In this document: piece after piece, positions 45,201 to 53,420 of the stretch
How positions within the stretch are numbered: the first letter of the stretch is position 1
How the letters are laid out: each line of letters begins with the position of its first letter
Source: Hyalella azteca
Taxonomy: Eukaryota; Arthropoda; Malacostraca; Amphipoda; Hyalellidae
Direction: 5' to 3'
Assembly (NCBI RefSeq): GCF_000764305.2
Contig: NW_025937277.1
Coordinates: 68,052-132,051, forward strand
Length of the DNA stretch: 64,000 bases
Translations under genes and position numbers: made by a program
The notes under the pieces: generated by a model
Told to the model about the DNA's origin: nothing
Database searches by the model: none
The model's input: the letters and a program-made list of their open reading frames with translations, nothing else

Positions 45201-46321
45201 CCCGTCACACTCACCACCTTGTCCCCCCAAAACTCTGCAGCTTCAAAGTGATGCTGCACAATAAAAAATATTTTTAATTCAAATAAATTCTTTATCCTGT
45301 CTTTTCTTGGTTATAATATGAGATGCTTTAAAGCTTCAGAATGATGCTGAACAGTGCAAATATTAGTTAAAAATTAATAAATTAATGAATTATAAATAAT
45401 TAGTTATTCTATCTATGCTTGAGCTTGAAAAAAATGCAAGATGCTGTACAGTGCAAATATTAGTTAAAAATTAATAAATTAATGAATTATAAATAATTAG
45501 TTATTCTATCTATGCTTGAGAAAAATGTGAGATGCTGTACAGTACAAATATTAGTTAAAAATTAACAAATTAACAAATAATAAAAAAATTAGTTATCCTG
45601 TGTATTCTTGAGAAAACTGAGATTAAGTGACGAAATAACTATTTGCAACAGTTCACTCAAAACCAGAATGAAAGAGGCTCAAATTAAAAATATTTTGAAA
45701 AATCTAGAAAGCAAATTAAGACATGTCACTTTTAATCTTTTCAAACTGGCCCTACAAATATGCTGTTGAGTGGTGACCAGAACAGAAAATAAACTCACAC
45801 TAAATTGAGTGAATTTGCATTTTTCATCATTTTTTAAGTTATGTAAATTGTAGTGATGCATGATTTCTCAGGTAAAGAATGTTTGATTGAAACACTATTT
45901 TGTTCCTATAGATTGTACTTCTATAAGTTATAGAAGTACAAGTGTACAACATTGATCCAACAACAGATACCGGTACCTAATTGCCAATGCAATGACTCGA
46001 CAAAATTATGGAGATTTTTCATTTATATTTTTCAAAACAAAATTTATTCTCATCAGACAGTTGAATTTTAAACTCAAGACTAATAAACCAGTTTTGATAA
46101 GCTGTAGATAAAGCAGACCTTCTTTAGAATTTGTGAACATTAATAAATTTTATTACACATTAATAATGAAGTTGTATAGGAATATAAATATAAAAAAGAT
46201 AGGTACCGGTACATAGTTAGGAACTTTTTCAATTATTGAACTGACTTAATCACTTGATACTTACTCTTTCAATGTAATTTCTTATAGAAATTCTAAGCTT
46301 TGCTATGTCTTCTGATTCCAT
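38808..46321 (-). CDS. CDC16: CDC16/APC6, anaphase-promoting complex TPR subunit (gene span, 8 exons)
   Basis: Eight minus-strand exons join in phase: 46265-46321, 45101-45253, 43228-43380, 41705-42630, 41164-41338, 40479-40671, 39672-39761 and 38808-39211, ending in TAG. The product is about 716 residues (human about 620). Recognisable CDC16 blocks are DVYWLAQTLLHTRQYHRA, the DALKALTDHHMLT region, LPIHIACLIEL, LAHKLVDLYPELALSWFAVG, ARRYLSKAASINKVFGPAWI, QASAAYFKAANLMKGSHLPL, LYIGMEY, FVLHELGVVNF and KWTALYNNLAHTLRKL. These form consecutive TPR helices. CDC16 is a core scaffold of the APC/C ubiquitin ligase that drives mitotic exit; that role is known for the family. The C-terminus is unusual, a degenerate octapeptide repeat with an acidic end. 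Arrays sit on many of its splice sites, and intron 2 contains an assembly artefact at 43549-43657. Confidence 0.93.
39672..39761 (-). CDS. CDC16: CDC16 exon 7 (possible cassette exon)
   Basis: A 90-base exon, phase 1 in and phase 1 out, reading EVSFTEDLAPNLLSHEAF then PPPSPPLLPQPA. The acceptor is TTTGTGCAG and the donor is CTG/GTGCGT. Because it is symmetric the frame stays open whether or not it is used. The acceptor and first 18 bases are repeated four times upstream. Confidence 0.6.
39740..39952. repeat. Exon 7 acceptor array, 54-bp unit, 4 copies
   Basis: The unit contains GTGAACGATACTTCTGCACA, the reverse of TGTGCAG/AAGTATCGTTCAC. The four acceptors lie at 39761, 39815, 39869 and 39923. 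Fifty-four bases is 18 codons and the frame stays open, so each upstream acceptor would add 18 residues. Confidence 0.9.
40130..40466. repeat. Array at exon 6 donor, ~40-bp unit, ~8 copies
   Basis: Copies of ATATTAATTGAAGGCAGATA followed by CAAATTAAGATAAATGAT. It starts about 12 bases past the exon 6 donor. Confidence 0.8.
40479..40671 (-). CDS. CDC16: CDC16 exon 6
   Basis: A 193-base exon, phase 0 to 1, reading AVMLSPSEAICHTGMALC, HALLGEHEAAVDALHVSL then SLQRDQTVATTLLTLLMERM. It matches the last TPR of CDC16 (IHSLMGNFENAVDYFHTAL in human). Confidence 0.88.
40687..40868. repeat. Array at exon 6 acceptor, 22-bp unit, ~8 copies
   Basis: The unit is GTGTTATGGGTGTAGTGCTG plus GG. On the minus strand each copy offers CCCCAG, a possible decoy acceptor, and the array ends about 15 bases from the true one. 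Confidence 0.85.
41037..41166. repeat. Exon 5 donor array, 49-bp unit, ~3 copies
   Basis: GATACCTGCGA-like copies start at 41061, 41110 and 41159. On the minus strand each reads CGCAG/GTATCATT, the exon 5 end plus its donor. Confidence 0.82.
41164..41338 (-). CDS. CDC16: CDC16 exon 5
   Basis: A 175-base exon, phase 2 to 0, acceptor TTTATTTACAG. It reads YEAAEGYFMQAMDVIQNLY then YYNIPAKWTALYNNLAHTL and RKLGKIQLALQYHSQ, matching human KWEPLLNNLGHVCRKL. Confidence 0.92.
41380..41545. repeat. Degenerate array in intron 4, ~45-bp unit
   Basis: Copies of AGGATATTCAATAATAACCT with TTTTTACAGACAGAGAT. Weak, about four copies. Confidence 0.55.
41705..42630 (-). CDS. CDC16: CDC16 exon 4 (central TPR exon)
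   Basis: A 926-base exon, phase 0 to 2, between TGTACTGCAG and GTGAGT. It carries most TPR units, from VPELDDIISLECSRQVLRAQ through DDPFVLHELGVVNFNNQ. Similarity to human CDC16 is continuous, including LSWFAVGCYYY and EHDQASAAYF. Confidence 0.95.
42631..43227. other. CDC16 intron 3
   Basis: AT-rich. Imperfect copies of ACTTCAAACTCGATGATTCAA near 43010, 43065 and 43135 hint at an eroded repeat. Nothing else is seen. Confidence 0.5.
43228..43380 (-). CDS. CDC16: CDC16 exon 3
   Basis: A 153-base, phase 0 to 0 exon reading NGSLCYLAALCHFKMREHER, ALDLLESSAWPSAGDASN then GKTSSNAGGFTNQ. It aligns with human YLAARCHYAAKEHQQALDVL. The donor (CAG/GTCTTC) is weak. Confidence 0.85.
43549..43549. other. 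Single N, closed assembly gap
   Basis: It marks the left edge of a chimeric gap-filling sequence. Other single Ns are at 32506, 48544 and 61729. Confidence 0.9.
43550..43620. other. Misplaced 71-base duplicate of 46971-47041 (artefact)
   Basis: The two stretches are identical base for base, in the same orientation, and identity stops where the adapter begins. This is what a read across the junction of a circularised ~3.4 kb fragment looks like. Confidence 0.9.
43620..43657. other. Nextera mate-pair junction adapter, copy 1 (contaminant)
   Basis: The 19-base transposon end CTGTCTCTTATACACATCT is followed by its exact reverse complement. This is the laboratory Tn5 mosaic-end junction, not genomic sequence. 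Its translation is part of the spurious long minus-strand frames. Confidence 0.98.
44401..45000. other. CDC16 intron 2, non-array part
   Basis: A short exon-like piece at 44782-44842 (minus) has AG and GT edges but the wrong phase for the gene, and is not included. ATATAGACC repeats occupy 44640-44765. Confidence 0.5.
45006..45110. repeat. Exon 2 donor array, 26-bp unit, 4 copies
   Basis: The unit is GTTGTGTCAAGACTTACACT plus AGTGAG. On the minus strand each reads CTCACTAGT/GTAAGT, a strong 5' splice site. The donors (ACTTAC on plus) start at 45017, 45043, 45069 and 45095. Twenty-six is not a multiple of three, so only the exon-proximal donor keeps frame with exon 3. Confidence 0.92.
45101..45253 (-). 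CDS. CDC16: CDC16 exon 2
   Basis: A 153-base, phase 0 to 0 exon reading HHFEAAEFWGDKVVSVTGGA then ATDVYWLAQTLLHTRQYHRA and CLLINKYNLTS. It matches human SALFWADKVASL and DIYWLAQCLYLTAQYHRA. Both its acceptor and its donor are duplicated in flanking arrays. Confidence 0.92.
45320..45560. repeat. Exon 2 acceptor array, ~96-bp unit, ~3 extra copies
   Basis: Copies of GATGCTGAACAGTGCAAATA with ATTAATAAATTAATGAATTA. On the minus strand they read CTGTTCAG/CATCATTCTGAAG and CTGTACAG/CATC, versus the real GTGCAG/CATCACTTTGAAG, so the acceptor and the first codons are duplicated. Confidence 0.8.
46265..46321 (-). CDS. CDC16: CDC16 exon 1 with start codon
   Basis: ATG at 46319-46321, reading MESEDIAKLRISIRNYIER, then GTAAGT. 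It resembles the human start MNLERLRKRVRQYLDQ in length and charge pattern, and phase 0 joins exon 2 directly. Confidence 0.85.
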
Positions 46322-48115
46322 AGTAAATCAATTCTGTAGACGGAAAAATTATTAGTTTATCGATATATAGAATTTAACTCTCTTAAAAAGACTTATTGGA
46401 TTGGCATTGTTGCAATAATAATAATAAATAATCTTGCACATTATCAAGTGCATGATATGGTTTTTCTCTATAAGCAAAAAATAAAGGCTTTTTCCATTAT
46501 TACAAGAAATTATACCTACGTCCTATGGTAGTAAATAGTAACTAAATTAAATGATTTTGCAAAATTTTTTGATACCTAACTGGTGATGGGCTCATTGATA
46601 ACCCTATAGGCTATAGCCACTGAGACTGATTGAGTTTATTTTTTCCAGATTTATATGCATTTCATATTTTAGATAAAATATATTGAGCATAATTTAATGT
46701 AACTTTAGTCAAATGATGCCAAGAGGCTCTAATAAAGCTACAAGTTTTAGCTTCACCTTCATACCTACATGACATGTTAGCAAGTAAGATTGCTGATAAT
46801 ATAAAAATATATGGATTGAAAAATTGGGTAAGCGTAGGCCTATATTCGAAATTTGAAATTTCCAAATGTTTTTTCCTCTAAAAATCAAAAATCAAATACA
46901 AACGTGCAATGGTTAAAATATTTTCATACAGTGGTTCTTTGTAGTAATAAGGATATTATAAGCATACAAATCTCAACATTGCTATAAATATAATTTTGTA
47001 ACAAGTTCAAGACTTTAAGTTAGGTGTTACTGGCTGACTGCTACTTGTTAGTGTTAGAACAGCACTTCGACAATTCAACTACAAACATTTAATTACTTAG
47101 ATTTGAAAAAAAATCCACAATCCACCTCAGTTGCAAATTTTTGAAAATAGTTCAGAACGCCAAGAACTAACGTCCTATCACGATGAATGATCAAAGTAAA
47201 CTTAACACAGGAAAACCAAAATTCTTTTCTTTCTTTCTTTCTTATTTATTCTTATAGGAGCACTGGAAACTAGTCCATAAAGCCCCTTGCCTAAACTGGG
47301 TTTAGTTTGTACCTAACTGCTTTAACAGCTCTGAAAACAAAAACCTGAAACAGAGAGAAAACACACACACGGAAAAAAGAAAAAAATAATAATAATAATA
47401 ATAATAATAAAATAATAATAATAATATTTATAAATAACTGAATAAAATAAAATTATACAAAAATTAAACGTAGACAAATAATAAGGATAAAGCAGTAAAT
47501 GAAATAAATATTAGAGTAAATAACAAAAACAATGAAAATTAAAAAGAAAAATATGTAAATAAAAAATAATGATAAAATAAAATAAATAAGAAATTAAAAA
47601 TAAAAAAGAATAATAATAAAGTAAAATGAATAAAAAGAAAAAATAAAATAAAATTTGAAATAAGAGAAAAAAATTAAAAAAAAGCATGCTAGAACAAAAG
47701 AACAAAACAATATGAAATGCAATAACATAACAGCATGGACGGCAAACCCGTTGAAGTGAACAAGACATGGCGACTTGCACCGCACTCCACGGCTCCGCCG
47801 CAGAACACGGCCCGGTCGTGGGACACGGCAGAGCCGTGGAACACGACCAAGCCGAGGAATGCCGCGGAGCCGAGTAACAAGTCAGAGCCGCAAAGCATAT
47901 CTATATGCACAAACATCTATATCTATACAGCATATCATATCTCTATATATACACGTGGACCTCCTCAGAGAGGCGGCCCAACAACTTTGGATGCTACCAC
48001 TACGGTCAGTCATCAGGTAAATATTCTTTTCAACAATTCTAGTTCAAATCTAGTATTAGTTGTCACAGTCACACACATGCCCTAACTTGCGCCACACATG
48101 AGATCATCATGCTAA
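46322..48115. other. CDC16 upstream region, low-complexity
   Basis: No convincing exon. It contains TTTC repeats near 47225, an ATA/AAT microsatellite near 47385-47430 and an A-rich tract to 47690. A GC-richer stretch at 47760-47900 has an open plus frame of 116 codons with no recognised similarity. Confidence 0.5.
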
Positions 48116-48240
48116 CTGAAGGTCCAGCCTGGGTGGGGGCAGCCTGGAGCTTCTTCGGACTCGACAGCAAAAGGAACAGAGATGAACTTTTGATTGCAAA
48201 ACAAATAAATTAAACACAATCTCCTGTGGGCGGGGTTATG
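48116..48240. repeat. Copy of a short element flanking the LINE (left)
   Basis: AAGGTCCAGCCTGGGTGG, CAGCCTGGAGC and a GGGCGGGGTTATGACTGAGG segment are shared in order with 53303-53420. Confidence 0.5.
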
Positions 48241-48387
48241 ACTGAGGCTAGGGAAGGCTCGGCAAAGTGGGGTAAGAAGAGCACTCCTCACAAAAGGCAG
48301 TCCCTACTTACATAAACTAGTCATTCCTAAATCTATTAAAACTGCATAGAGTGCTCTTCTTTCCATTATCAAAACACTCAGTTGAGT

Positions 48388-48425
48388 CTGTCTCTTATAC
48401 ACATCTAGATGTGTATAAGAGACAG
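48388..48425. other. Nextera mate-pair junction adapter, copy 2 (contaminant)
   Basis: A second perfect CTGTCTCTTATACACATCT plus reverse complement. Sequence to its right as far as the N at 48544 is a reverse-transcriptase piece in the opposite orientation to the neighbouring LINE, consistent with a chimeric gap fill. Confidence 0.98.
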
Positions 48426-48543
48426 GTGGTATACCTAGACTTTGCTAAAGCATTTGACAAAGTTGACCATGGGGTGCTCTTTAGAAAGCTGAGGCTGTTG
48501 GGGGTAGGAGGAAGCCTGTTAAGGTGGATCCACAACTTCCTTA
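48426..48543 (+). pseudogene. Reverse-transcriptase fragment, probably misplaced
   Basis: It reads VVYLDFAKAFDKVDHGVLF then RKLRLLGVGGSLLRWIHNFL, the FxKAFDxVxH block of LINE reverse transcriptases. It differs from the LINE next door. It lies between adapter and N, so it may not belong here. Confidence 0.7.
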
Positions 48544-48544
48544 N

Positions 48545-49460
48545 CGTTCAGTGGAGGAGGAATTACTTTCTTGTTGGTGAAACACATGCATTTAGTTTTA
48601 GAGAGATTTAGAGTCAAACCCCAGCTTTGTGCCCATTGGAAAAATTGTGAGAGTTGCAATTCAATTCTACTAGTGGCTGTGTTCATGTCTGGACTACTGG
48701 TGAAGAAAGTGATGTCATCTGCATAGTCAGCAGTAGACACGCCTGGCAATGAAGGGAGATCTTTCATCATGACATTAAACAACAGTGGAGAGAGAATGGC
48801 CCCCTGAGGAACTCCAGACTTGATCGTTTTCAGTGATGAGGTCTCACCCTCAAACTGCACCTGAAAGTACCGATCTGTTAGATAGGCCCGCGGCCATTGC
48901 AGCATTGTCCCATGCACACCACATTGACTCAGTTTGTATAACAGTCCTGTGTGCCAGACTTTATCAAAGGCTAGAGTGAGGTCGCAAAAGGCTACCAGTA
49001 GAATGGATTTGGTTTTCAGAGCAGCTCGAATAGCTGCCTCCAGTCTGGCAACTTGGTCTATTGCAGCAATGCGGCATCGGAACCCTCCTTGAGATGCACG
49101 GAAGGAGTTAGTTTGCTCCAGGAAGAAACTCAGACGTTTGTTTAATATCCATTCAAGCAATTTTCCCACGCATGAGAGCAGGGATATGGGCCTGAAGGAG
49201 GAAACAGAGGTTAGCATTTTATTAGGTTTGGGTATGGGCACTATAAGGGAAGTCTTCCAGGCTGTTTGAAGTGTGGCTTCAAGAAAGCAATGGTTAAAAT
49301 CTGCCAGCAGCCAAGCCTGATATTCTGTTGGTAAGTGGGATAGATGCTCATTGTGAACCTGGTCCAAGCCAGGTGACGTTTTTTTAAGGTGTTCAAGACC
49401 TTTGTTCAACTCATAGAGAGTGATTGGCTGGTTCAGGTCTGAGTCGCTTTCATCACTCAA
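48545..49460 (-). pseudogene. LINE reverse transcriptase domain
   Basis: Motifs in order: LKKTSPGLDQVHNEHL, IVPIPKPNK, FRPISLLSCVGKLLEWI, FCDLTLAFDKVWH, SGVPQGAILSPLLFNV, TADYADDITFF (the catalytic aspartates) and LNLSKTKCM. The frame is open for about 305 codons and is truncated at the C-terminus by the N. Confidence 0.92.
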
Positions 49461-49581
49461 TGCCAGTGCTAGTAGTAGTATGACATGCGAGGGGTAAGGG
49501 GATGGTGCAGGAGATGCTGAGACCTCTTCATAGTGAGTTGCAAGAGCCTCTACTTAGGATAGGGGGTCAGAGAGAACTGTG

Positions 49582-50706
49582 TTAATTGTTGACAATAAAG
49601 GGTTGCGATTTGCGGCTGTATGGCGTTCGAAGGCCTTTAACTCTTTTCCACAGTATTTTTAGGGGAGTGTCTGATGTAACAGTGTTGCAAAAATTTTTCC
49701 ATGAGTCCTGTTTGGCTCTTTTCACTTCCCACTTGACTCTTGCTTCAGCTCGTTTGTAAGCAATGAGAACAGGGGGAGATGGGCATGAGAGAAGGGCTTT
49801 TTTAGCTGTTCTTTTGGCAGCCACTGCTTCCGCACATTTTGGGGTGTTAATCTTGGTGTTAATACTTCCTTTGTTTGAGAAAAAGCCTGAAGGCTAGCTG
49901 CTCTGATATTGTTTGCAAATGAGATACTACTTGCTTCGAGGTCTGGTTGTTGCATTGTACCCTTTTGAATGAGTAGAGATGACCACAAGCTCCATGAGCC
50001 TCCTTGAAACTTCCAAGATGGGCGGACTTTGTACAGAATAGTTGATGGTTCCACACCAACACAAGTGAAAATGGCACAGTGATCACTGCCCAAGTCTTCT
50101 CCAGTGAGCACAGTAGATATTGGCTGTAACTGGGATGATATGAGTGAGAGATCCAGCGTTGAAAATGAATTGTGATAAATGCTATAAAATGTTGGCAGTG
50201 AGGCAGGAGTTAGTAGGCATAAGGATGGGTCATGCAGCAAAAGGTCCTCTACACTCTTTCCTGTGATGTTTGAAGCCTTGTTTGGTTCCCACATTGGGCT
50301 GTGGGCATTAAATTCTCCAACAATTAGCCGAGATGACCCCAGTTGTCTCGAATAGTGATTTAGTTCTGCTACTGTAATGTTTTGGCAGGGGTTGTATACA
50401 TTCAAAGAGTTTAACCCCACACACCTCTAAGTTCCCCAGTGGATAAGGTGCCAGATCTATATTTAAAAAAGAGACATCACTTCTCACCAGAATAGCCAGG
50501 CCTCCCCCAACTTGTGCATCACCTCTATGTTTATAAATTGGAGTATAATTAATAAATTTTGGCTCATAGCCAGTTGATAGCCATGTTTCAGATAAGCAGG
50601 CAATGTGGGGTTTGTGTGTGTACAGATACAGTTTAAAGTTACTCAGTTTATTACGCAGACTATGGCAGTTCCATTGCAGTACTTTCAGCTGTCTGTCTAC
50701 TGACAT
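49582..50706 (-). pseudogene. LINE AP-endonuclease domain and linker, frameshifted
   Basis: Starts at ATG 50706: LKVLQWNCHSLRNK, then ACLSETWL, GGGLAILVR, a frameshift near 50420, then NVYNPCQNIT, LIVGEFNAHSPMWEP, DLSLIS and GSDHCAIF. The N, E, D and SDH residues of the APE fold are visible. A second frameshift lies near 49800, followed by KWEVKRAKQDSWKNF. Confidence 0.88.
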
Positions 50707-52577
50707 TTTCTTGGACTATGCTTAAGTGAGGTAACTGCAGCTTTGAGAAAAGTCCTCTGTTGTTTACCCATTATCTTAGGTTGTGGCTTGCCCCCTATTA
50801 CTGGTGAAGGGCGAAGAGAATAAGTTTTTTGTTTTTTCTTGGAGATAGCTCCACCTAGGATTGGTGAGGGAGTAATCTGCCCATCCTCAACAAATACATC
50901 TGAGTCATCCATTGCTGTCTCCAGGGAGGGCATAGGTGCAGGATCATCACTGGGCCTTACAGCCTGAGCTTCAGTGTTCTGGGGATTTGATGTTTCTGGC
51001 AGCACTGAGCAAAAAGCACTAGTATCCTTTAACTCAGCTGATGGATTGAGTTTGAAACTTTCAGCAGCTATTTTGGCAATGGTTTCTTTTGTGGCAGTGG
51101 AATCTGAGTAATTGCATAGTGACAGAACACGTGATAAAAAATCAATCAGTTGGGTGAGAGAGATTTTAGCTTCAAGAGATTGCTGAACAGGTTCAGTATT
51201 TGAGTGCTGACAGAACATTTAGATTTTTAAGCTTGTGCAGAATATGACAAGTTGGAGTTATTTCCACCACTCAAATTCCAGGTCCTGGTAGAGGAAGCAG
51301 GTAGTTGGGGGAATTGAGAGTCTGAAAAGTTGTGAATATCAGTGGCAGTGGAGTGAATGGGAGATGATGATTGGTTTGTTACTTATTCAGTTTGGACATG
51401 TTTTACAGCATCCCTGTAGGAGCATTTAAGCATGGTTCTGGTTTTCTCTATGATTCTAGCTTGCTTCATGTAGGGACACCCACCATAGCTTGCGGTGTGG
51501 GCTCCGCCACAGTTACAGCACTTAGGGGTGCCTATATGAGTACACATTTTCACACCATGACTCCCACCACACACGACACAGCGGACTGCAGGTTAGAGCA
51601 TTGTGTTTAAAGTGCTGACATCTGAAACACTGCCAGGGTTTATCAACAAACATGTTAACCTGGAAACGCTGGTAACCAATGGTTACGTGTGCAGGCAGGG
51701 CACTGCAAGGGAAGAATACTTTGAACATTGAGGTCCTGATGAGGTCTTTTCCCTTCAAGATTCTCTCTGCAGTAACACCCAGATGTCCTGCAGAGGTCAG
51801 AGCTTTGGCGAGTTCCTCATTGGACACTTCAATGCCAAATGGGCCAATAACTCCTGCTGTTGTAGTTTGACTAGCAGGAAGTCTGCATTTAATTTTCCAC
51901 ATGCCCAGCTTCTCTAGCTCCAGCAGATGTGAGACACCTTGTGATGTTTACATATTTAGAACTAGTAATTTACGGGCAATATTTTTTGACATGCTAGAGA
52001 TGCCAACTTTTCCAAAAGCTGAGGTGGCCAGTGCCTTGCTGAGAGCAAGGTCATCAGAGAGGAACCTACTTAAATCAACTTGATCAGATGCAGATTGACA
52101 GTCTCCACCATCCAGGAGTGAAATTGGCTCGATCAAATGACACAGCTTTACTGACTTGTTAGGTTTTCTACATTGTTTCTTTGTCCGGCTGTAATTACGG
52201 TGTCAGAGTCAGAGACATCATCAAGCGAGAGAGAGCTTAAGAATCCCTCAAAGTTGTGATTCTTGTGAATACCAGAATTAGGTAGTTTTAGTTGTAATGT
52301 TGGGCATCATGGGAAGAACATTTGATGAAGTATTACAGATTGGCTATGCACCAACCACACCATGGCTACTGTGGGGAGGCAGGTCCAGGTTACATTGAAT
52401 TGCTGAGCCTGAGCTCTGAGTTAAGCCTATGGCTAAGGGAGGTAGTTGTGAAAGAGATGGAATTCCATTTGGATCGAAAGAGGAAAGTAACGAGTTTTCA
52501 TGGCTGGAGCAAGTGTTTCCATCTGAGTCTGAATGATTAGAAGCTCCACTTTGCTTTCTCCGTTTGTTTTTGCCCAT
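50697..52577 (-). pseudogene. LINE ORF1 (gag-like), frameshifted
   Basis: Starts near ATG 52577 with basic MGKNKRRKQSG. Fragments at 51948-52136, 51522-51902 and 51383-51574 include GYQRFQVNMFVDKPWQCFRC, with knuckle-like CFRCQHFKHNALTC and CCNCGGAHTASYGGC. A C-terminal part (50697-51218) ends SPRKCQ. At least three frame changes and one stop interrupt it. Confidence 0.82.
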
Positions 52578-53302
52578 CGTGTCCAGCACCACAAGGCTGA
52601 CACAGGGCAACCGCCCTTCAACGGATTACGAAAAAAAAATAATAATAGTTTTGATAGATGATAAGTATAAATAATGCTGAGAAATAATTACAACTTTACA
52701 GTGGAGAAGAGCAAGTCAGTTGCTTTCCTTTGTTGTAGTTCGAGCTTCGAAGCTAGCGCACACACCTTACGTCCTGTCACCATCCGCCCAATCCTTCTCC
52801 GTTAGTTAAATTGACTCCTCCCATGAGTTCTTCTTCTTCTTGTTTGATGATTACTGGAGCTTTGGAGACCCGTCCATGTAGCTCCACGTCTGCAGGGGGA
52901 TTCAGTTGTTACAGCAGTCCCACCAGTCTCACGACTGCTCCTCAATTGTCAATTCAGAGTCTGCAGCAGTCCCAGCAACTGTGTGCACATGAAGAATGTC
53001 ATTAGCTTAAAGCATTATAAACATTGTGTTAATTGATCAGCTACAGCTCATAAAATTGGGGAGTTATATGTCACTATCATTATCATGTTCAGGGAAATAT
53101 TTTGCAGAGGGTCGATCAAGGGACAACATGTTTCAAAATAAAACATCATCAATATTATCAGGAGAAGCTAGTGACTAGTTCATACTAAACAGAAGATGCC
53201 ATTAATATACCGTAGTTAGGCCAAATTACCCAAGTTAGTAACTAGAGGATGCCCTACCTTGTGCCACTGCCACATACAAGAAAGTGAAGAAACCAGACTC
53301 TA

Positions 53303-53420
53303 TGTGAGGGTCCAGCCTGGGTGGCGCAACCTGGAGCCTCTCTCAGCCAAATGTGGCAAGTGCAAACAGTATTTGATGCAAATAAGCTAACAAGATGTCT
53401 CTCTTATGGGCAGGGCTCAG
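53303..53420. repeat. Copy of a short element flanking the LINE (right)
   Basis: Shares AGGGTCCAGCCTGGGTGG, CAACCTGGAGC and a GGGCAGGGCTCAGAAGGAGG segment with 48116-48240. The two bracket the LINE, but they are diverged and so are not a target-site duplication. Confidence 0.5.

Larger units (their letters stand above)
48545..52577 (-). mobile_element. Non-LTR retrotransposon (Jockey/I-like LINE), decayed, 3' end missing
   Basis: Minus-strand element with gag-like ORF1 (about 50697-52577), AP endonuclease (about 49860-50706) and reverse transcriptase (48545-49460). ORF1 and ORF2 overlap at ATGTCAGTAG, as is usual in such elements. Several frameshifts break both frames, so this copy is inactive. 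The 3' end stops at the N at 48544. The clade is inferred from the order of domains and the two-knuckle gag, not from a tree. Confidence 0.9.

Noticed and set aside
47735..48085. 116-codon plus frame beginning MDGKPVEVNK
   Set aside because: Compositionally biased and partly repetitive in GC-rich sequence, then AT-rich; no similarity recognised and a competing minus frame exists.
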